A stretch of 64,000 nucleotides of DNA from Trichaptum fuscoviolaceum. Its lineage: Eukaryota > Basidiomycota > Agaricomycetes > Hymenochaetales > Trichaptaceae. The notes under the pieces are model-generated. The model had not been told where the DNA came from. It ran no database searches and saw nothing but the letters and a program-made list of their open reading frames with translations. Below, one piece after another: positions 36,940 to 48,519 of the stretch (position 1 is its first letter; every line of letters begins with the position of its first letter). The DNA lies in assembly GCA_910574455.1 (NCBI GenBank), contig CAJSYZ010000009.1, forward strand, positions 248,001 to 312,000, in the 5' to 3' direction. The position numbers and the translations under genes are program-made.

Positions 36940-37250
36940 TACCAAGGTGTGCAGTCGGTCTTCGCCGAGTGCCGTGGCTTGTTCTGATAATACAAGTCTC
37001 TCAAGTGCTTTGCCTTTTGATCAAGGAGGAACGCATCAATCACCCTTCCGCATTGTCGCAAGGGCTAGCGACACACCCAGGCTAACCCACTGTTTCTTTC
37101 CTTTTTCAGTGTCGTCAGACGGTGCAAGCCAGTCGGGCCGTGTTTTGTTCGAGCGGCCTCGGAAGACTAGGCCGGAAGCACCGGGGAATGAAAAGCAGCT
37201 GTGCTCATCGTTTTCTGGCCTCTGTAAGCACATCTGTGTTCGTCAATCAA
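36940..37250 (-). pseudogene. partial 3' duplicate of the adjacent deaminase-like gene
   Basis: The minus strand reads FPGASGLVFRGRSNKTRPDW and WVSLGVSLALATMRKGD, closely matching the last third of the gene at 37439-38995 (FLGATGLVFRGCSKKTRPDW, WVSLGVGFALATMRK). DNA similarity continues past a stop into the segment matching its C-terminus (TGCCTTTTGATC...). No upstream part is present, so it is a broken tandem copy of the 3' end only. Confidence 0.85.
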
Positions 37251-37438
37251 CGTTATATCATTCCTCATGCGGCTGTGCCGTGAGTGCAGGTTATGACAGT
37301 CGTAATGGCATAACACCTTTTCTAGTTCTCTCGGTTTTCCTATTTCATTAGACATGTAAAGCTTCAATTATTTCTATCAATTCCCATGCACTTTGAGTTG
37401 AATTCTAATAACGCCATACTAACAACCTACGTACAGGT

Positions 37439-38995
37439 TTACCATGATAATTTTTCTTCCCAGTCCTCATATACTGAGGTGTACATTCGATCTTTCACCG
37501 AGTATCGTGCCTTCTTCTGATAGTTCGGATCCTTCAGATGCTCTGCCTTTTGATCGACCAAGAAGGCATCAACCACGCTAATAGTACTCTTTCGCATTGT
37601 TGCAAGGGCAAATCCCACACCTAAGCTGACCCATTCCTTCTTTCCTTCTGCAGTGTCCTCAGACGGAACGAGCCAATCGGGCCGTGTTTTCTTCGAGCAA
37701 CCACGGAAGACTAGACCGGTAGCACCGAGGAATGAAAAGCTGCACTCACAGGGTGGCTCACTGATTCCAATGACCCTGTGAACAGTTTTGATATCATGAT
37801 GGTACAAGTAGACGGCCAACCGTATCTCCGCATACAATTTACCACCACTTGTGACTAAATCTCCTGTTTTCCAAAGATTCGCACATTTTTGCTGCAGTGC
37901 ATGTCGCTGTCCATCCTCCTTGATCTCCACACGGCGATTCTTCGCAGACTCTCGAAGAGAGCTAATATAATCCATGGGAGTTGTTGTCCAGACCAGCGGA
38001 ACTTGGGAAGGCGTCTGTGGAGCATTCTGAGGTTGGAATGCCGTATCCATGTCGTTAACCCACACGACTTTGATCAGATCTTCGATCCTTGTATTTGACA
38101 AACTATTGCTTGTAAATCGTCGAAAGTATTTCAAGCCATATGTTATGAAATATGTTGCTCCGTGATGGTACTCGAGAATGTCCTGAGCTGCGCGGATAGT
38201 GTTGCGGATTGCCATCGTATCTGTTGCATCCAGTTTGGATAACCACTCTTCATCTGGCTTGGTCTGGTGAAAACATCGGAGACAATCAGCCCTATTCAAC
38301 ATACTGCAGATGAATAGTGCTTTATCAAAGGCTTGATGTCTGAGATCTAGGAGTTCATCCTCATCATCGCACGGAGGTGAATCAGTGACTTCTAGGAGCT
38401 TCAACAGGAAGGAGCATATCGTATCCTTGACTGTCGTATTGTGATTTTTTGCCTCTTCGTCCAATTCAGTAGACGTGTTGGCTTCCCTGCCCTTGATCGC
38501 TCGATGATCGAACCATTTATTTATGAGAGATATAAGACGGTTGTCTCTATTTGCGTTCTTCACAATGGACTGGGCTGACTTTATTTTTGCCCATACGTGC
38601 GCCCAACACATATGGATAAGAGTCCGATTTGCACACATCAACCTCTGGGGTGCCTTCCACGCCTTCCCTGCGCCTCGTGTCAGGAAATCTATCATCTCCA
38701 AGAAAGTCTTTGCCATGGCGTTATCCTCGTAAGATGGCGCGTTCTCACTTCCAGCGATGTGGAGGGTGACAGACTTGCTATCATCCGATAAACATGTTGC
38801 GTAGCTATTTCCTGTTTTCGAGCTGAAGAGAAGAGCTATCCAGTTTAGGACTATGAGAGTTTTTTGAGGATGGTCGATTTCGTCCGGAGCTGGAAGGTCC
38901 AAAAAGGGACAGACCACAAGCTCCCTATCCAGCTGGCCTATGATTCGAAGACAGCTTGTGATTTGCAGCTGATCTTCCTGTCGGGTGCGCGGCAT
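37439..38995 (-). CDS. OTT_1508-like deaminase family protein, zinc site degenerate
   Basis: A single uninterrupted frame of 518 residues starts at 38995. The N-terminal helical part (LIVLNWIALLFSSKTGNSYAT) matches the other family members in the window. The deaminase-fold part reads LYAEIRLAVYL near 37830 and VIGISEPPCECSFSF near 37755. Active members have H-x-E and P/L-C-x-x-C as zinc ligands; here the His is Tyr (YAE) and the CxxC reads CECS, so the zinc site is expected not to work. OTT_1508-like deaminases are a fungal and bacterial branch of the nucleic-acid or nucleotide deaminase superfamily with roots in bacterial toxin systems. The substrate is not known. The gene may persist as a non-catalytic paralogue. 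Confidence 0.75.
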   Translation of the reverse strand: MPRTRQEDQLQITSCLRIIGQLDRELVVCPFLDLPAPDEIDHPQKTLIVLNWIALLFSSKTGNSYATCLSDDSKSVTLHIAGSENAPSYEDNAMAKTFLEMIDFLTRGAGKAWKAPQRLMCANRTLIHMCWAHVWAKIKSAQSIVKNANRDNRLISLINKWFDHRAIKGREANTSTELDEEAKNHNTTVKDTICSFLLKLLEVTDSPPCDDEDELLDLRHQAFDKALFICSMLNRADCLRCFHQTKPDEEWLSKLDATDTMAIRNTIRAAQDILEYHHGATYFITYGLKYFRRFTSNSLSNTRIEDLIKVVWVNDMDTAFQPQNAPQTPSQVPLVWTTTPMDYISSLRESAKNRRVEIKEDGQRHALQQKCANLWKTGDLVTSGGKLYAEIRLAVYLYHHDIKTVHRVIGISEPPCECSFSFLGATGLVFRGCSKKTRPDWLVPSEDTAEGKKEWVSLGVGFALATMRKSTISVVDAFLVDQKAEHLKDPNYQKKARYSVKDRMYTSVYEDWEEKLSW

Positions 38996-41900
38996 ATTGT
39001 CAAGTAGCTACTATGGACAGGCCATCAGGACAGCCATTAAAACATCACCGACCACGACTCATCCTTACTTATTAGAAGTTCAGAGATCTGTAGCTGTGAC
39101 GAGATCTTTAATTGCGTGATTGACGTAGTTTGTAGTCTGAAATAAAGTGTAGTGAGCAATGAAACAGAAAGATGTTTACGGCGATATTAGTATGGGGGCT
39201 CGAACTAGCATCGAAGTATAAAGCTCTCACGCTGTCTTGCGAGGAGACGGCTTGATATGAACACAACTACATACCCACACATTATGAAACATTATGTCTT
39301 CCGCTAAGTGATTTCAGTAAGTAATCGCATACGACGTTATAGTTCATACATTGATAAATACATGGTACAGCATCTATTCGAGACGCAAGGACAACTTCTT
39401 CACAGCGTTTAGCGAACCTCTACAGCAAATAACCCTCTCTGTCCGTGCCTTCGCATGCAACAACAGAATTTATTATGCAGAATTTGAGTATTCAAATCTA
39501 AGATAGAGAAGGAAAATGGCTATTTCTAGAGAAGTAGCAGCATGCGAAACGAAGATCATTAGTGTTTGCGAAGGCAAGGGCTGCGTTATAACATGCCTCT
39601 TCATCTACCACCGGACCATTTCCAGCTTACAACGCAATAAACTGAGAATAGCATCCGTTTCGCCTCGCAGACCATGAACGCCGATCTCAGACGAGAAGTA
39701 CCTCGCGATGTTGGCGTTAACCACTTGAAAGGCGCTAGGGTCACCTAGTCCCGACCCTGTACATCCATTTGATGTTCTGGTTTCAAAGAATCAACACGAG
39801 TCCCCAATAAGTGAGCAAGACGCGAAGGCTTCCGTATTGAGATGGGTGGTAGCACTGGAACTTCAGCTTCAATCGCCACGTCCGTCTGCGATACTGCCAT
39901 CACATCTGTTCAGACAGTCTTGCAAAGAGACTTTAGCACCTAAGAAGCTGACCTTAGAAACGCGAGAAATCCATGTCCAGCGCTGGGAACTTCTAAATGG
40001 AAAAGCTGGTCGAAGACCTCGAGTGACATGGGTCATATTGATCAACGCTTCGTGCTTCTTGTTGGAAATCAGTGCCTTCGTACACCTCGCAAGTTCATAT
40101 GTGATTCAGGAACGCTGTGGACTGAAAGGTGAATGGATTGTGGATGTGGGAAATCAACCTTCGATCTTGTAATCCAGCACTGCTGCGAAGCCAGGAACTG
40201 ATCGACGTCTTTATCCAAAATGTACCTCTCCGCCTTTGTCCGCCTCGCCTTTGCCTTTCAATCGAACACACATGCTTTCACATCATCCGGTAGCCTTGGC
40301 TCTGCGTCCAAACAGGGATTTTTGGGGAAAGTGGCTGTCAGAACGTCGTAACTGAAACCGACAGCGATAATGGCGCCCTGATAAGACTGCGTTGACCACT
40401 GATCATGAAACGATCCATAAAGCCAGACATCACTGCTTACCTTAATAACAGATCGGGACGACAGTGACGAGGGTTATTGAGCACTTTGGTCAAAGGCTGT
40501 GCGACTGCCAAGCTTTATGTATTCTGACGTCAAGAGAGAACGTTTAGAATTATAGCCCTGCCTGAGCGAAAAAACATACATACCTAGGACATCCTTGGAG
40601 GGGAAGTGAGCAAAGATCGAAGTGATCGTTCGCCTCGCAATGAACGGCGTACACGTTGTGATACAGGCTGTTGACAATACGCCGGTAAGGGAGAGACGTC
40701 CGAGATCCAGTCACCTCCGAATGAGGGCCCGAGCACGCTGAAACCGATCGTCCGGCAGAAACAGACAACCGAAACTTCCCAATTATTGTGTCGCTTAGGG
40801 TTGCTCGACAAGATCTGAAGTCCCCAATCAGCGGAGGGTTCTGCCAAGGAATCCCAGGCCGACAGTTTCTCTCCTGAGTGCGTTGTGGTATTGACACGTA
40901 GGGGACAGTCCATCGCTTGGGGAAATCCGATTCCTTTTCGCCTCATACCCTTGAGTACGACTGCGTTGACACAGTGCAATTGAGGAATTACGCGGAAGGG
41001 CGACAAGACAGATATGCCAAAGCAGAGCGCCTGGTGCGCAGAATTTTGCGAGACGGAGAGCAGCGTCTATTCGTAACTCGAGTTCTTTCCACGAAGCTTA
41101 AGTACCGAACGAGGCTGTCATTGGTCTCTGGTTCTGCGGCCCTGTGAATACACCTGAGTTTGAGGTACTAGTCGCGACTTCATGAAATGAGAGGCGAACC
41201 ATGCTTAATCGTAAACTGCACTGCGCACCAAAGACAGCAGTCGCCTAGCCAGAGAATGGGGTACCTGTTAGCATGCTAGGTGTAGATATTTCGCGTAATA
41301 TCTTCACTTACAATAAAAATCGAACATCCGAAAAACCGGCCAAGGCAGCTGCACAACAAGAGCTCGAATAATCCGGAGTACTCTTCTGGAAGCCGAGTCA
41401 TAATTTGTCAGACAGTGAAAGCACGATGGCTGAGTTTACTCACGACGCTGAGCTAGAAGGCGGCTTCGGAATCGGTCCATCCATTAGCTATCGCAAAGGG
41501 TGGGCAAAGTTCCAAGAACGTGACATACGCACTGCCTGGTTTAGTCCTCATGATATGTGCATCCTCGACTACATCGTCGTAGTTTCTAGCAATTGAAAGG
41601 CAGACAAGCGTCTAGGTTGAGCGAGAAGTCGAGTCTGGAAGCTGAGAATTAAAATAACCGTTGAAGTCAACAGTATTGCAAAGTATTGTCCACCTTCCAG
41701 CTAAGATAATCAGAGCTTAGATTATGTAGAAATCTCTTCGTTCAGGTATGGATGCGCGTTATTATGTGGATGGAAATGGGGTGAGGGGAGACGACGTGAA
41801 AGCATCAACCTGAAAAAAAGTCCGGCAAAGACCGAACTATAGTTGACGGGACCAGGGTCCTCCTTCGCCATGATTCACTTTCTTCTTTAACGCTCAAGCG

Positions 41901-43687
41901 ATCAGGCTGACTTTTACTCTCATTCCTTGACGGAGGTATAGCTCGCTTCGCGTCTAAAAGGATGCATGGAGTTTGGCCATCATAACTAAACGAAACATCA
42001 TTCCAATAGCAAGACTTCATTTTACCCCAGCTACGGTGGTGATTAAGTTCGGCAATTAAAACCATGTTCCCTCACCGTCAATATCACCGAAAGTCTCTAA
42101 ATCTCTGCCAAACTAATGCATTCGTGATAGTATTGTAAGTTGTGCAATACATATTTCTCTCTATGACGACTATTCACTAACAACAAACTTTTCGCTGTGC
42201 ACATCACTTTAGACGCTCTCTGAATGCGTCCCTCACTGCCTGTGGTGATCGATAACGGATGAACAGGATATTACTCATCGCTTTATATCGCTTTCGCTCA
42301 CTCGAGCTCAAACTCTGGTATCTTTTTGCAGCGATTATGTTTATGTCGAATTCAAAGTACTTTTCAAAAATAAGACGCTGCGTGGCAATCCTCTCGTAGG
42401 AGCGGGAATGAAATAGAAGCGGTGACTCAGACCTACATTGCTGAGCAGCGGCATTCCCGAACTCCGCTGATTACCTCCCAAAAAATTTGGTTATTTCCCT
42501 ACTCAAGATGAGCTAGTATAGCGTATATGCACACACTTCCCAAATCCTCACATAAGCGTCTCATGCTCGCTTTCGCCATCCCCGCTGAATACATCCGGAG
42601 TCTTCGTATATGTTGTCGCAAGTCCCCAAGGAATCCGACAGCCGAATCACCAAGACTCATTCTCCATCTGTTATATTTTCCGGTAACGTCGAGAGACTGA
42701 TTCATAAAATCCGAGATATCGACTAGTTCGCAATAGGTAAGCATCTGCGCCATGAAGTTGGATCGGTCGCGGACTAGGTCCTTTGAGCCGTTGCTGTCTG
42801 GCTCCTTAAGTTGGAGAAGCTGTTTGAATGACTCAGTGACATTCGGCACGACCATCGGTTTGTCATTATGTTTTCCATTGGCAGTCCTCGCTGTTACATT
42901 GCGGTTCGTTCGTCAGCGCAACCGGGAAAGTTCGACTCGGAGGCCCGGCCCGACCCGGGTTGGCCTTCTTCCTTATGTGGGATACCTTGCACTGGCAACC
43001 AAATTTGGAGATCTCGGGTCCTTCAACTTGAAGTTCCGTGTTGGTAGGACTCCAAAGACTCAAACTACAACAACGGAGCACTGTGACGCGAACGTCGCGT
43101 CGGGTCTCTTCCTCATTGACCACACCAAGAAGGACGGCTTCGAACCTTAGTCAGAGTCGACAGAACGAAACCTCAAGATATTATGCCATACAAGGTTCAA
43201 AAATGGCTTCTGCAATCTGTAATCTGGAGGCATAAAATAAAGCACATAACAGTAGGTGCCATCCTTCTTCATATGATGCAAACTTACTGTGTGACTTGTC
43301 AGTATCTCGAGGTTCATCAACGAAGAAACGAGATGCTCATTAACGGTCTAGCGTCATACAATCCCTTACGGAAGTACGTACCTGAAGTCACGACTTCGGA
43401 GAACTTACATATACGCAAGGAAGCACTGTGACTGAATCCGCCATACAGTATGGACTAGAGTCATCGCTCAGGTCTAAGTTATAACTCATTTTACCCAGGC
43501 TCTCAGTGTGTTAAGGCCAGCCTATAAGGCCGTCCGACAAGTGCGCCTCTGAACAAAAACGCGATTGCCGAGTGTCATCATGCGTAGGATTCATCTTGCG
43601 TTGAAAGCATACGGTGATGTACCACCTGATTATTGATTTGAAACGTATACTAGTATACCAATGCTGACTGCATCTGTTACCACTACT
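38996..43687. other. 4.7-kb stretch without a recognisable gene
   Basis: The longest open stretches are 140 codons or fewer (for example 42499-42855 on the minus strand, 118 codons, of fairly protein-like composition but no known motif). AACTT-G-AAGTT occurs at 43025-43035. No transposon ends were recognised. Confidence 0.45.
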
Positions 43688-45235
43688 TTACTTCTTCTGT
43701 GGACCACGCTCAGGTGTCTTATCTGGGAGCGACCTTATAGAACTGTATTTGACATCAATCGCTGGCCCCTCTCTTATCTCCTTCACGTTAGCTTTCGCTT
43801 GAGGTGTCGTTCGATGCTCTTTCAAATAACCTTCGATGGCTCGAGCAGCTCGAACACGAACAAGTAATCCAGTCACTTCCGCGGGTAATTTGGCCCAAGA
43901 ATAATCAGCAACACCTTCCACCTTAGCCATTGGAGGCAAGAGCCAATCCTCCTGTATCTTGTTCGGAGACCAAGAATTTGTTAGCCAATAATCACCCCCG
44001 ATCTTGGTGACTTGTTCGAAGAATTGGCCACAGACGAAGCATAGCTCGCTATCTGTTCCAATGGTATAGTAGTCTGTGTTTATCCCCTTCCCCTTCAAAA
44101 AATAAAGAAGCTCGATTTCCGGATGTATCCGTGCTGAAATGGCTTCTCCTTGGGTCCAAAAGCTCGCGCAATGGGTCATGAGCTTCTCTTCGTGCACATC
44201 GTTCTCCGGTCGACAAATGGATCCATTCCCGGCCTCATAATCATGAAGGAAGTCGGAGAGCCATTGCCTTGGAGGCAACTCCCAGGTACAATGAGAAGTT
44301 AATGATGCTCTGTCGCAAACCCAAACAACCTTCACGTGCTTTTCGAACGTCACCTTCGTTCGGAGGGCTTCAACCCCAACGAGTTGTTGCATATATGCAA
44401 TTCCTGAGTGCGAGAACTCTGCTGTCTCCGAATGATAACTATAGATCGAACGAAATTGTCGGTATAAGTTGTCGAGCGTTTGATACGCATCGTACGCAAG
44501 ACCAGAATGCCAGTTTGCATCGTCCTGGTCAGGTACAAATTGAAGCTCGACAAGAGCGTGACACTCTAGCAACACCGACTTCAAAAGTTGAATATGCTTC
44601 GCCTCTGTGTTCTCCGCTGGCTCACTTATGTTCGGCAGCATAGAATGTAATGAGGTCAAGTGACGGTGTACGTTGGCCTTGACATTGCTCCCGGTCGCTG
44701 ATAAAGCGTGATGTCCAATGGATTGCCAATGCGTCATCACAGATTCCACCCCTCCTGCGAGATCGATAGCCATTTTTAAGGCTTTTAATCGATGCTGAAT
44801 CATTGGCCAACAGTTTTCGACTAGGACAGCAATTAAAGCATCATAGTCACCCTTTGGTGCATTCCCCGGATGTTGCACACCGACATTTGGAACGATCCTG
44901 TCATAAATGCAGTTCAAGAACGCCGATGCCCGATGTTTGATGATGTCTTGCGCTTTTCCGGAGTTGATGGAGATGTTGACATGGATCTCATTCTGGTTCT
45001 TTGTTACTGCAACTGCGGTAGACTCGCCGTCCGATTGCGCGAAGAATAGAGCAAACCAGTTGAGCATATGGAGGGGATGCAAATCGATATGTTCTGGCCT
45101 GACTTCGTGACTGTCACTGTACTTGTTGTGCATCCCCTTCTCAAGTTTTGCAGCTATACGTAGTCCAGCACTGATTGCGAATTGCCCATATCCCTTTTCA
45201 TGACTGTTTTTTTCGAACTTATTCAAGCGATCCAT
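43688..45235 (-). CDS. OTT_1508-like deaminase family protein, zinc site intact
   Basis: A single-exon frame of 515 residues from ATG 45235. The N-terminal module (GQFAISAGLRIAAKLE, LHMLNWFALFFAQSDGES) is followed by a helical middle (VENCWPMIQHRLKALKMAID). The deaminase fold carries RIHPEIELLYFL (zinc His about 44124, catalytic Glu two residues on) and SELCFVCGQFFE (two zinc Cys about 44030-44041). All predicted zinc and proton-transfer residues are present, so a working metal-dependent deaminase is plausible; the substrate is unknown. The protein lacks a signal peptide and membrane helices. Its closest relative here is the disrupted locus starting at 52903, not the gene at 37439. Confidence 0.82.
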   Translation of the reverse strand: MDRLNKFEKNSHEKGYGQFAISAGLRIAAKLEKGMHNKYSDSHEVRPEHIDLHPLHMLNWFALFFAQSDGESTAVAVTKNQNEIHVNISINSGKAQDIIKHRASAFLNCIYDRIVPNVGVQHPGNAPKGDYDALIAVLVENCWPMIQHRLKALKMAIDLAGGVESVMTHWQSIGHHALSATGSNVKANVHRHLTSLHSMLPNISEPAENTEAKHIQLLKSVLLECHALVELQFVPDQDDANWHSGLAYDAYQTLDNLYRQFRSIYSYHSETAEFSHSGIAYMQQLVGVEALRTKVTFEKHVKVVWVCDRASLTSHCTWELPPRQWLSDFLHDYEAGNGSICRPENDVHEEKLMTHCASFWTQGEAISARIHPEIELLYFLKGKGINTDYYTIGTDSELCFVCGQFFEQVTKIGGDYWLTNSWSPNKIQEDWLLPPMAKVEGVADYSWAKLPAEVTGLLVRVRAARAIEGYLKEHRTTPQAKANVKEIREGPAIDVKYSSIRSLPDKTPERGPQKK

Positions 45236-46302
45236 TATAACTTTCTGCTGGAAGATCTATACTCAAACTATCAGCGAATGATAAGACGGGAAGAGGTGTA
45301 CTTACATTCTCGCTTCGTTTCCAGGCTCTTCTATTCTGTAGCTTGAACACTTTCTTTTCGGGGTGCTTATATAGTCCTGAATTTGCGGCTTACAGAGCTG
45401 GTCCAAGTTTGCAGCTGATCAGCCTGAAGTTGTCTGGATCGATCAAGTCGGCGCGATAAAGGGGGAAGTTGCTTAGTATGTCATTTTCTCTTTCGTACTA
45501 AACTTTCAACGGCCGCGTCGGTCATTTCGGAGGCACCCCGTTTTCTCACTGGCATATTCCATGATCCAACTTGGCAACTCGGACCCAGTCCTGGATTCTC
45601 GGAATCGCTGCCATGTTCCTTTACTCCCTTCGTAAAGAGTAAAGGGCATTGTGGGGTCTGATTTCGCGTGGGACATTCTGCCACTGTGGCACCGTTCGCC
45701 GAGGTTGCTCCACTAACCTTCAAGTTTGTCTGTTTATTCTATTAGTCTCTTGTCCGATCCCCTTTCTTTCACTTTCACACCATCAAATGGGAAGTAAGGG
45801 ATCTGCCGGTGAAATCCGAGTCGCCCATTATCTACTAGTAGCTACTAGTAAGGAGAAGCGCTGTGGCACTGGCAGTGGCCGCAGTGCTATCGGAAAGACG
45901 CCGCAAAAAAAAAGCAGACATCACGATGCCACCAACTTGATGTAGTCTTTACTCGTTGAAGGTCGAAGGCCGCAGCCTAGCGCCGCTTACTGTGTCCAAC
46001 GCAGCTAAGCTAGTCATTACTCGCACTACTTGTCCCTCCGTTTCCGGTGATTGATTCTAACCTCGGATAACTCTCTAAGCCCTTCTCCGGAAAAGCTGAG
46101 AAATAATTGGATGGGGATTTCTATGCTTAGCACGACAGTTACTTCCGAAAGTTCAAAGTGGTCAATCCCCGAGGAACGAAATGAGTGACTAACTAAGCTA
46201 GAAGTAGTTGCTGGAGCGGTATAAGAGATGGTTGTCTCTCATCATTTGGACTAACAACAAGAGCCCTGTACCTCGATTGAAAGCTTATAGAATCTAGCAA
46301 TA
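45236..46302. other. intergenic between two divergent deaminase-like genes
   Basis: This 1.07-kb gap separates the minus-strand gene ending its 5' side at 45235 from the plus-strand gene starting at 46303. It contains the palindrome CACTG-G-CAGTG at 45867-45877 next to CTACTAGTAGCTACTAGTA. No gene was recognised. Confidence 0.45.
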
Positions 46303-48058
46303 ATGGTAAAATCCAGCCACTTGTATGGAATATGTACTAATACTCTCAACGCAGGCGCCATCAAATGAACAGCTGGAGCTCAACAATACTCTGTTTATGG
46401 CCAGCACCATCCAAAGACATGCACCGTCTTTAAAAACAAAAAGGGAGAACAAGAACTATATATCGGCCAGCACACAAGACAAAGAGAAGATCGATAAGCT
46501 CCTTAACATCCTCAACTGGATATCTCAGTGCTTCGTCCTTTATCCGCAAGGGGATGTCGTGGCAACAGAACTGGAGCGAAACGTTGCCAAAGGGGAAGTC
46601 CTGATACTTTTGTCACAGAATGATCTTGATGTCGATGACACAAAGAATTTAGCAACAATGAATTTCAGAACACTGACTACCAATATTATTGATGACATGG
46701 TGAAGTGTCGCATTAAAAGCAATAGGAAGAGGTTCAATATGTTGCAATGGAGGGACACAATTCTTAGTCATTTGGTCGAAGTGGCTTGGCCTCGGATGCG
46801 GCAACGTTTCCAAATGATTACAGAAATCAAGTCAAAACTCTTTGACATTGAAACAATATTCAACAGGATGATTGATCACTGGCACACCGCCATACCGGCT
46901 GGTGAAGGAAGAGAGTATCCAGAATGGATTAAAAATGCGGCAATGAGCGTCTACGGGGACTCAAATGAAGTTGTGGAGGTCACGAAAAAGTGGTTCCGTG
47001 ATCTCATAAATATGGGAGAGGAGTTCAACCGGACTAATGTGAAACAGGATGTTAGGCTGGAGACGTTTGAAAAGGCTCTATGCAGAATCTCCTTTATTCT
47101 CGATTCACCGTTCATGATAGATATGAAGGACCAGATGCACCGGCTTCAATACGGTTTTAAAAATGACCAAGATTATTTTATTGATAAAGTCTACCGGCGA
47201 CTCTGGAAGCTTTTTCGTTACTTTACCGGGTCCGAGGCGTACGTCGACATTGCCCTTCCATTTTTTGAAGATCTCGCGGGGGTAAAAAATTCCAGTAAAA
47301 CATTGAAAGTTAACTTCAAATGGATCTTTGTCAACATGCTTGATCTTGATACAAAGAGGTCAATCAGTTTCGAAGAGAAAGAAACTTCCCAACAACTAGA
47401 GATTTGGCTGGAACAGAAGCTCGATAATGTACTCAATGAACCAACAATCAAGCTCGATATTGATGCAAAGCGGCTGGAGAATACAAAAGAAGTGTGTAAC
47501 ATGAAAATCCAGAATGAGAAAGTCAAAGACAAAGACAGCAACATAATTTTCAGAAACAAAATCCATTGTGAAGTCAACCTTATCATTTACTCCATTGTTA
47601 ACCGCATCAATGTTGAGGGCAAAGCTATTGGCGTCAGCAAACTCATGTGTTGGTCATGTACCCATTTTGTGGCATTCTTTGAAGAGAGTACCGGAGAATA
47701 TTGGAACATATCGGGAACTTCTGGAAAGTTTCATCATCAGTGGTGTCAACCAGTAGCTGGACTTTTTAAGCCTCAACGAAATTCACCACTACTAAAGCAG
47801 CCCGTTGAAGATGCTGTTGCGGATGTGATGGTGAAGGCGGGAGAGGAATTCAAGGAAATATTGAAGAGGAACATTCAAAAAGTACGAATGTTCACTGCCG
47901 GGCACAAGCGGTCATTTTCGGATAGCTCGGTGGGAGTGGCCTTCACTATATACCTTAACACTAGTCACGGTCCCATGAATCCAAAACTCACAAGCTCAAG
48001 CTGGCCTGCAATAGTGCAATCGGTAAATAAGCGTACTGTGCGTGCCCCACGCACGTAG
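46303..48058 (+). CDS. OTT_1508-like deaminase family protein, zinc site intact, AT-richer and more diverged
   Basis: Preferred model: ATG at 46303-46305, a 49-bp intron 46306-46354 (GTAAAA donor, TACTAAT branch site, CGCAG acceptor), then exon 46355-48058, giving 568 residues. An unspliced alternative starts at 46325. The family features are LLNILNWISQCF near the N-terminus, VEVAWPRMRQRFQMI in the middle, and the deaminase motifs NKIHCEVNLIIYS (zinc His 47564-47566) and IGVSKLMCWSCTHF (Cys from about 47647). These match the canonical HxE and CxxC pattern best of the four loci. The unusually Lys/Asn-rich composition and higher AT content than the neighbours suggest a different age or origin. 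Substrate unknown. Confidence 0.82.
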
Positions 48059-48153
48059 GCAGAATATGTTCTTTACTAATGAAATAGTAAGTGGAATTGA
48101 ATAGCGCTAGAGTAGTAGTAATATCTACATACTACTTTTTGTTGAGAAATTGT

Positions 48154-48519
48154 CTAGAAATCAAGTATTAAATTGGCTATTCTTTCGGTGTCCCGCAGCG
48201 CGTCCAAGATATCCATTTCACGCTTCAAATCCAGTGTTCGATTCTCCAATGCGTTCATCGGATTGTTCTCCTCTTCGAGCCATGCCAGCTTGTCCTCTTC
48301 ATAAACTGACTGTTCCTCGCGCCAAGGCTGAAAGGTTCGTGAGGCACCATGTTCAAGGGCGTAATGGGTATTCTTCGGGACGGTTTTGAACGTAACCTCA
48401 GCAGAACAGCGCGCACTTGCTGTAGAACCGGAAAATAGTAATCCTCACTCTCAACGGTCTCCTGTCGTACATTTAACTTCTTGCCCTCGCAGATGTACTC
48501 CCCACATGTGTTGCAGTGC
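48154..48519 (-). pseudogene. fragment of a Yju2/CWC16-type splicing factor
   Basis: The minus strand, after an acceptor at about 48520, reads CNTCGEYICEGKKLNVRQETV, then DYY, and after a first frame change IFRFYSKC. After a second frame change it reads SAEVTFKTVPKNTHYALEHG and ENRTLDLKREMDILDALRD. This is the order and spacing of the conserved Yju2/CCDC94/CWC16 core, a spliceosome step-one factor. At least two indels, a stop at 48154-48156 and the lack of the usual N-terminus show that it is dead. The functional gene should exist elsewhere in the genome. Confidence 0.85.

Noticed and set aside
42499..42855. 118-codon minus-strand frame of protein-like composition
   Set aside because: No motif and no flanking exons were found; it might be a diverged relic but cannot be supported.
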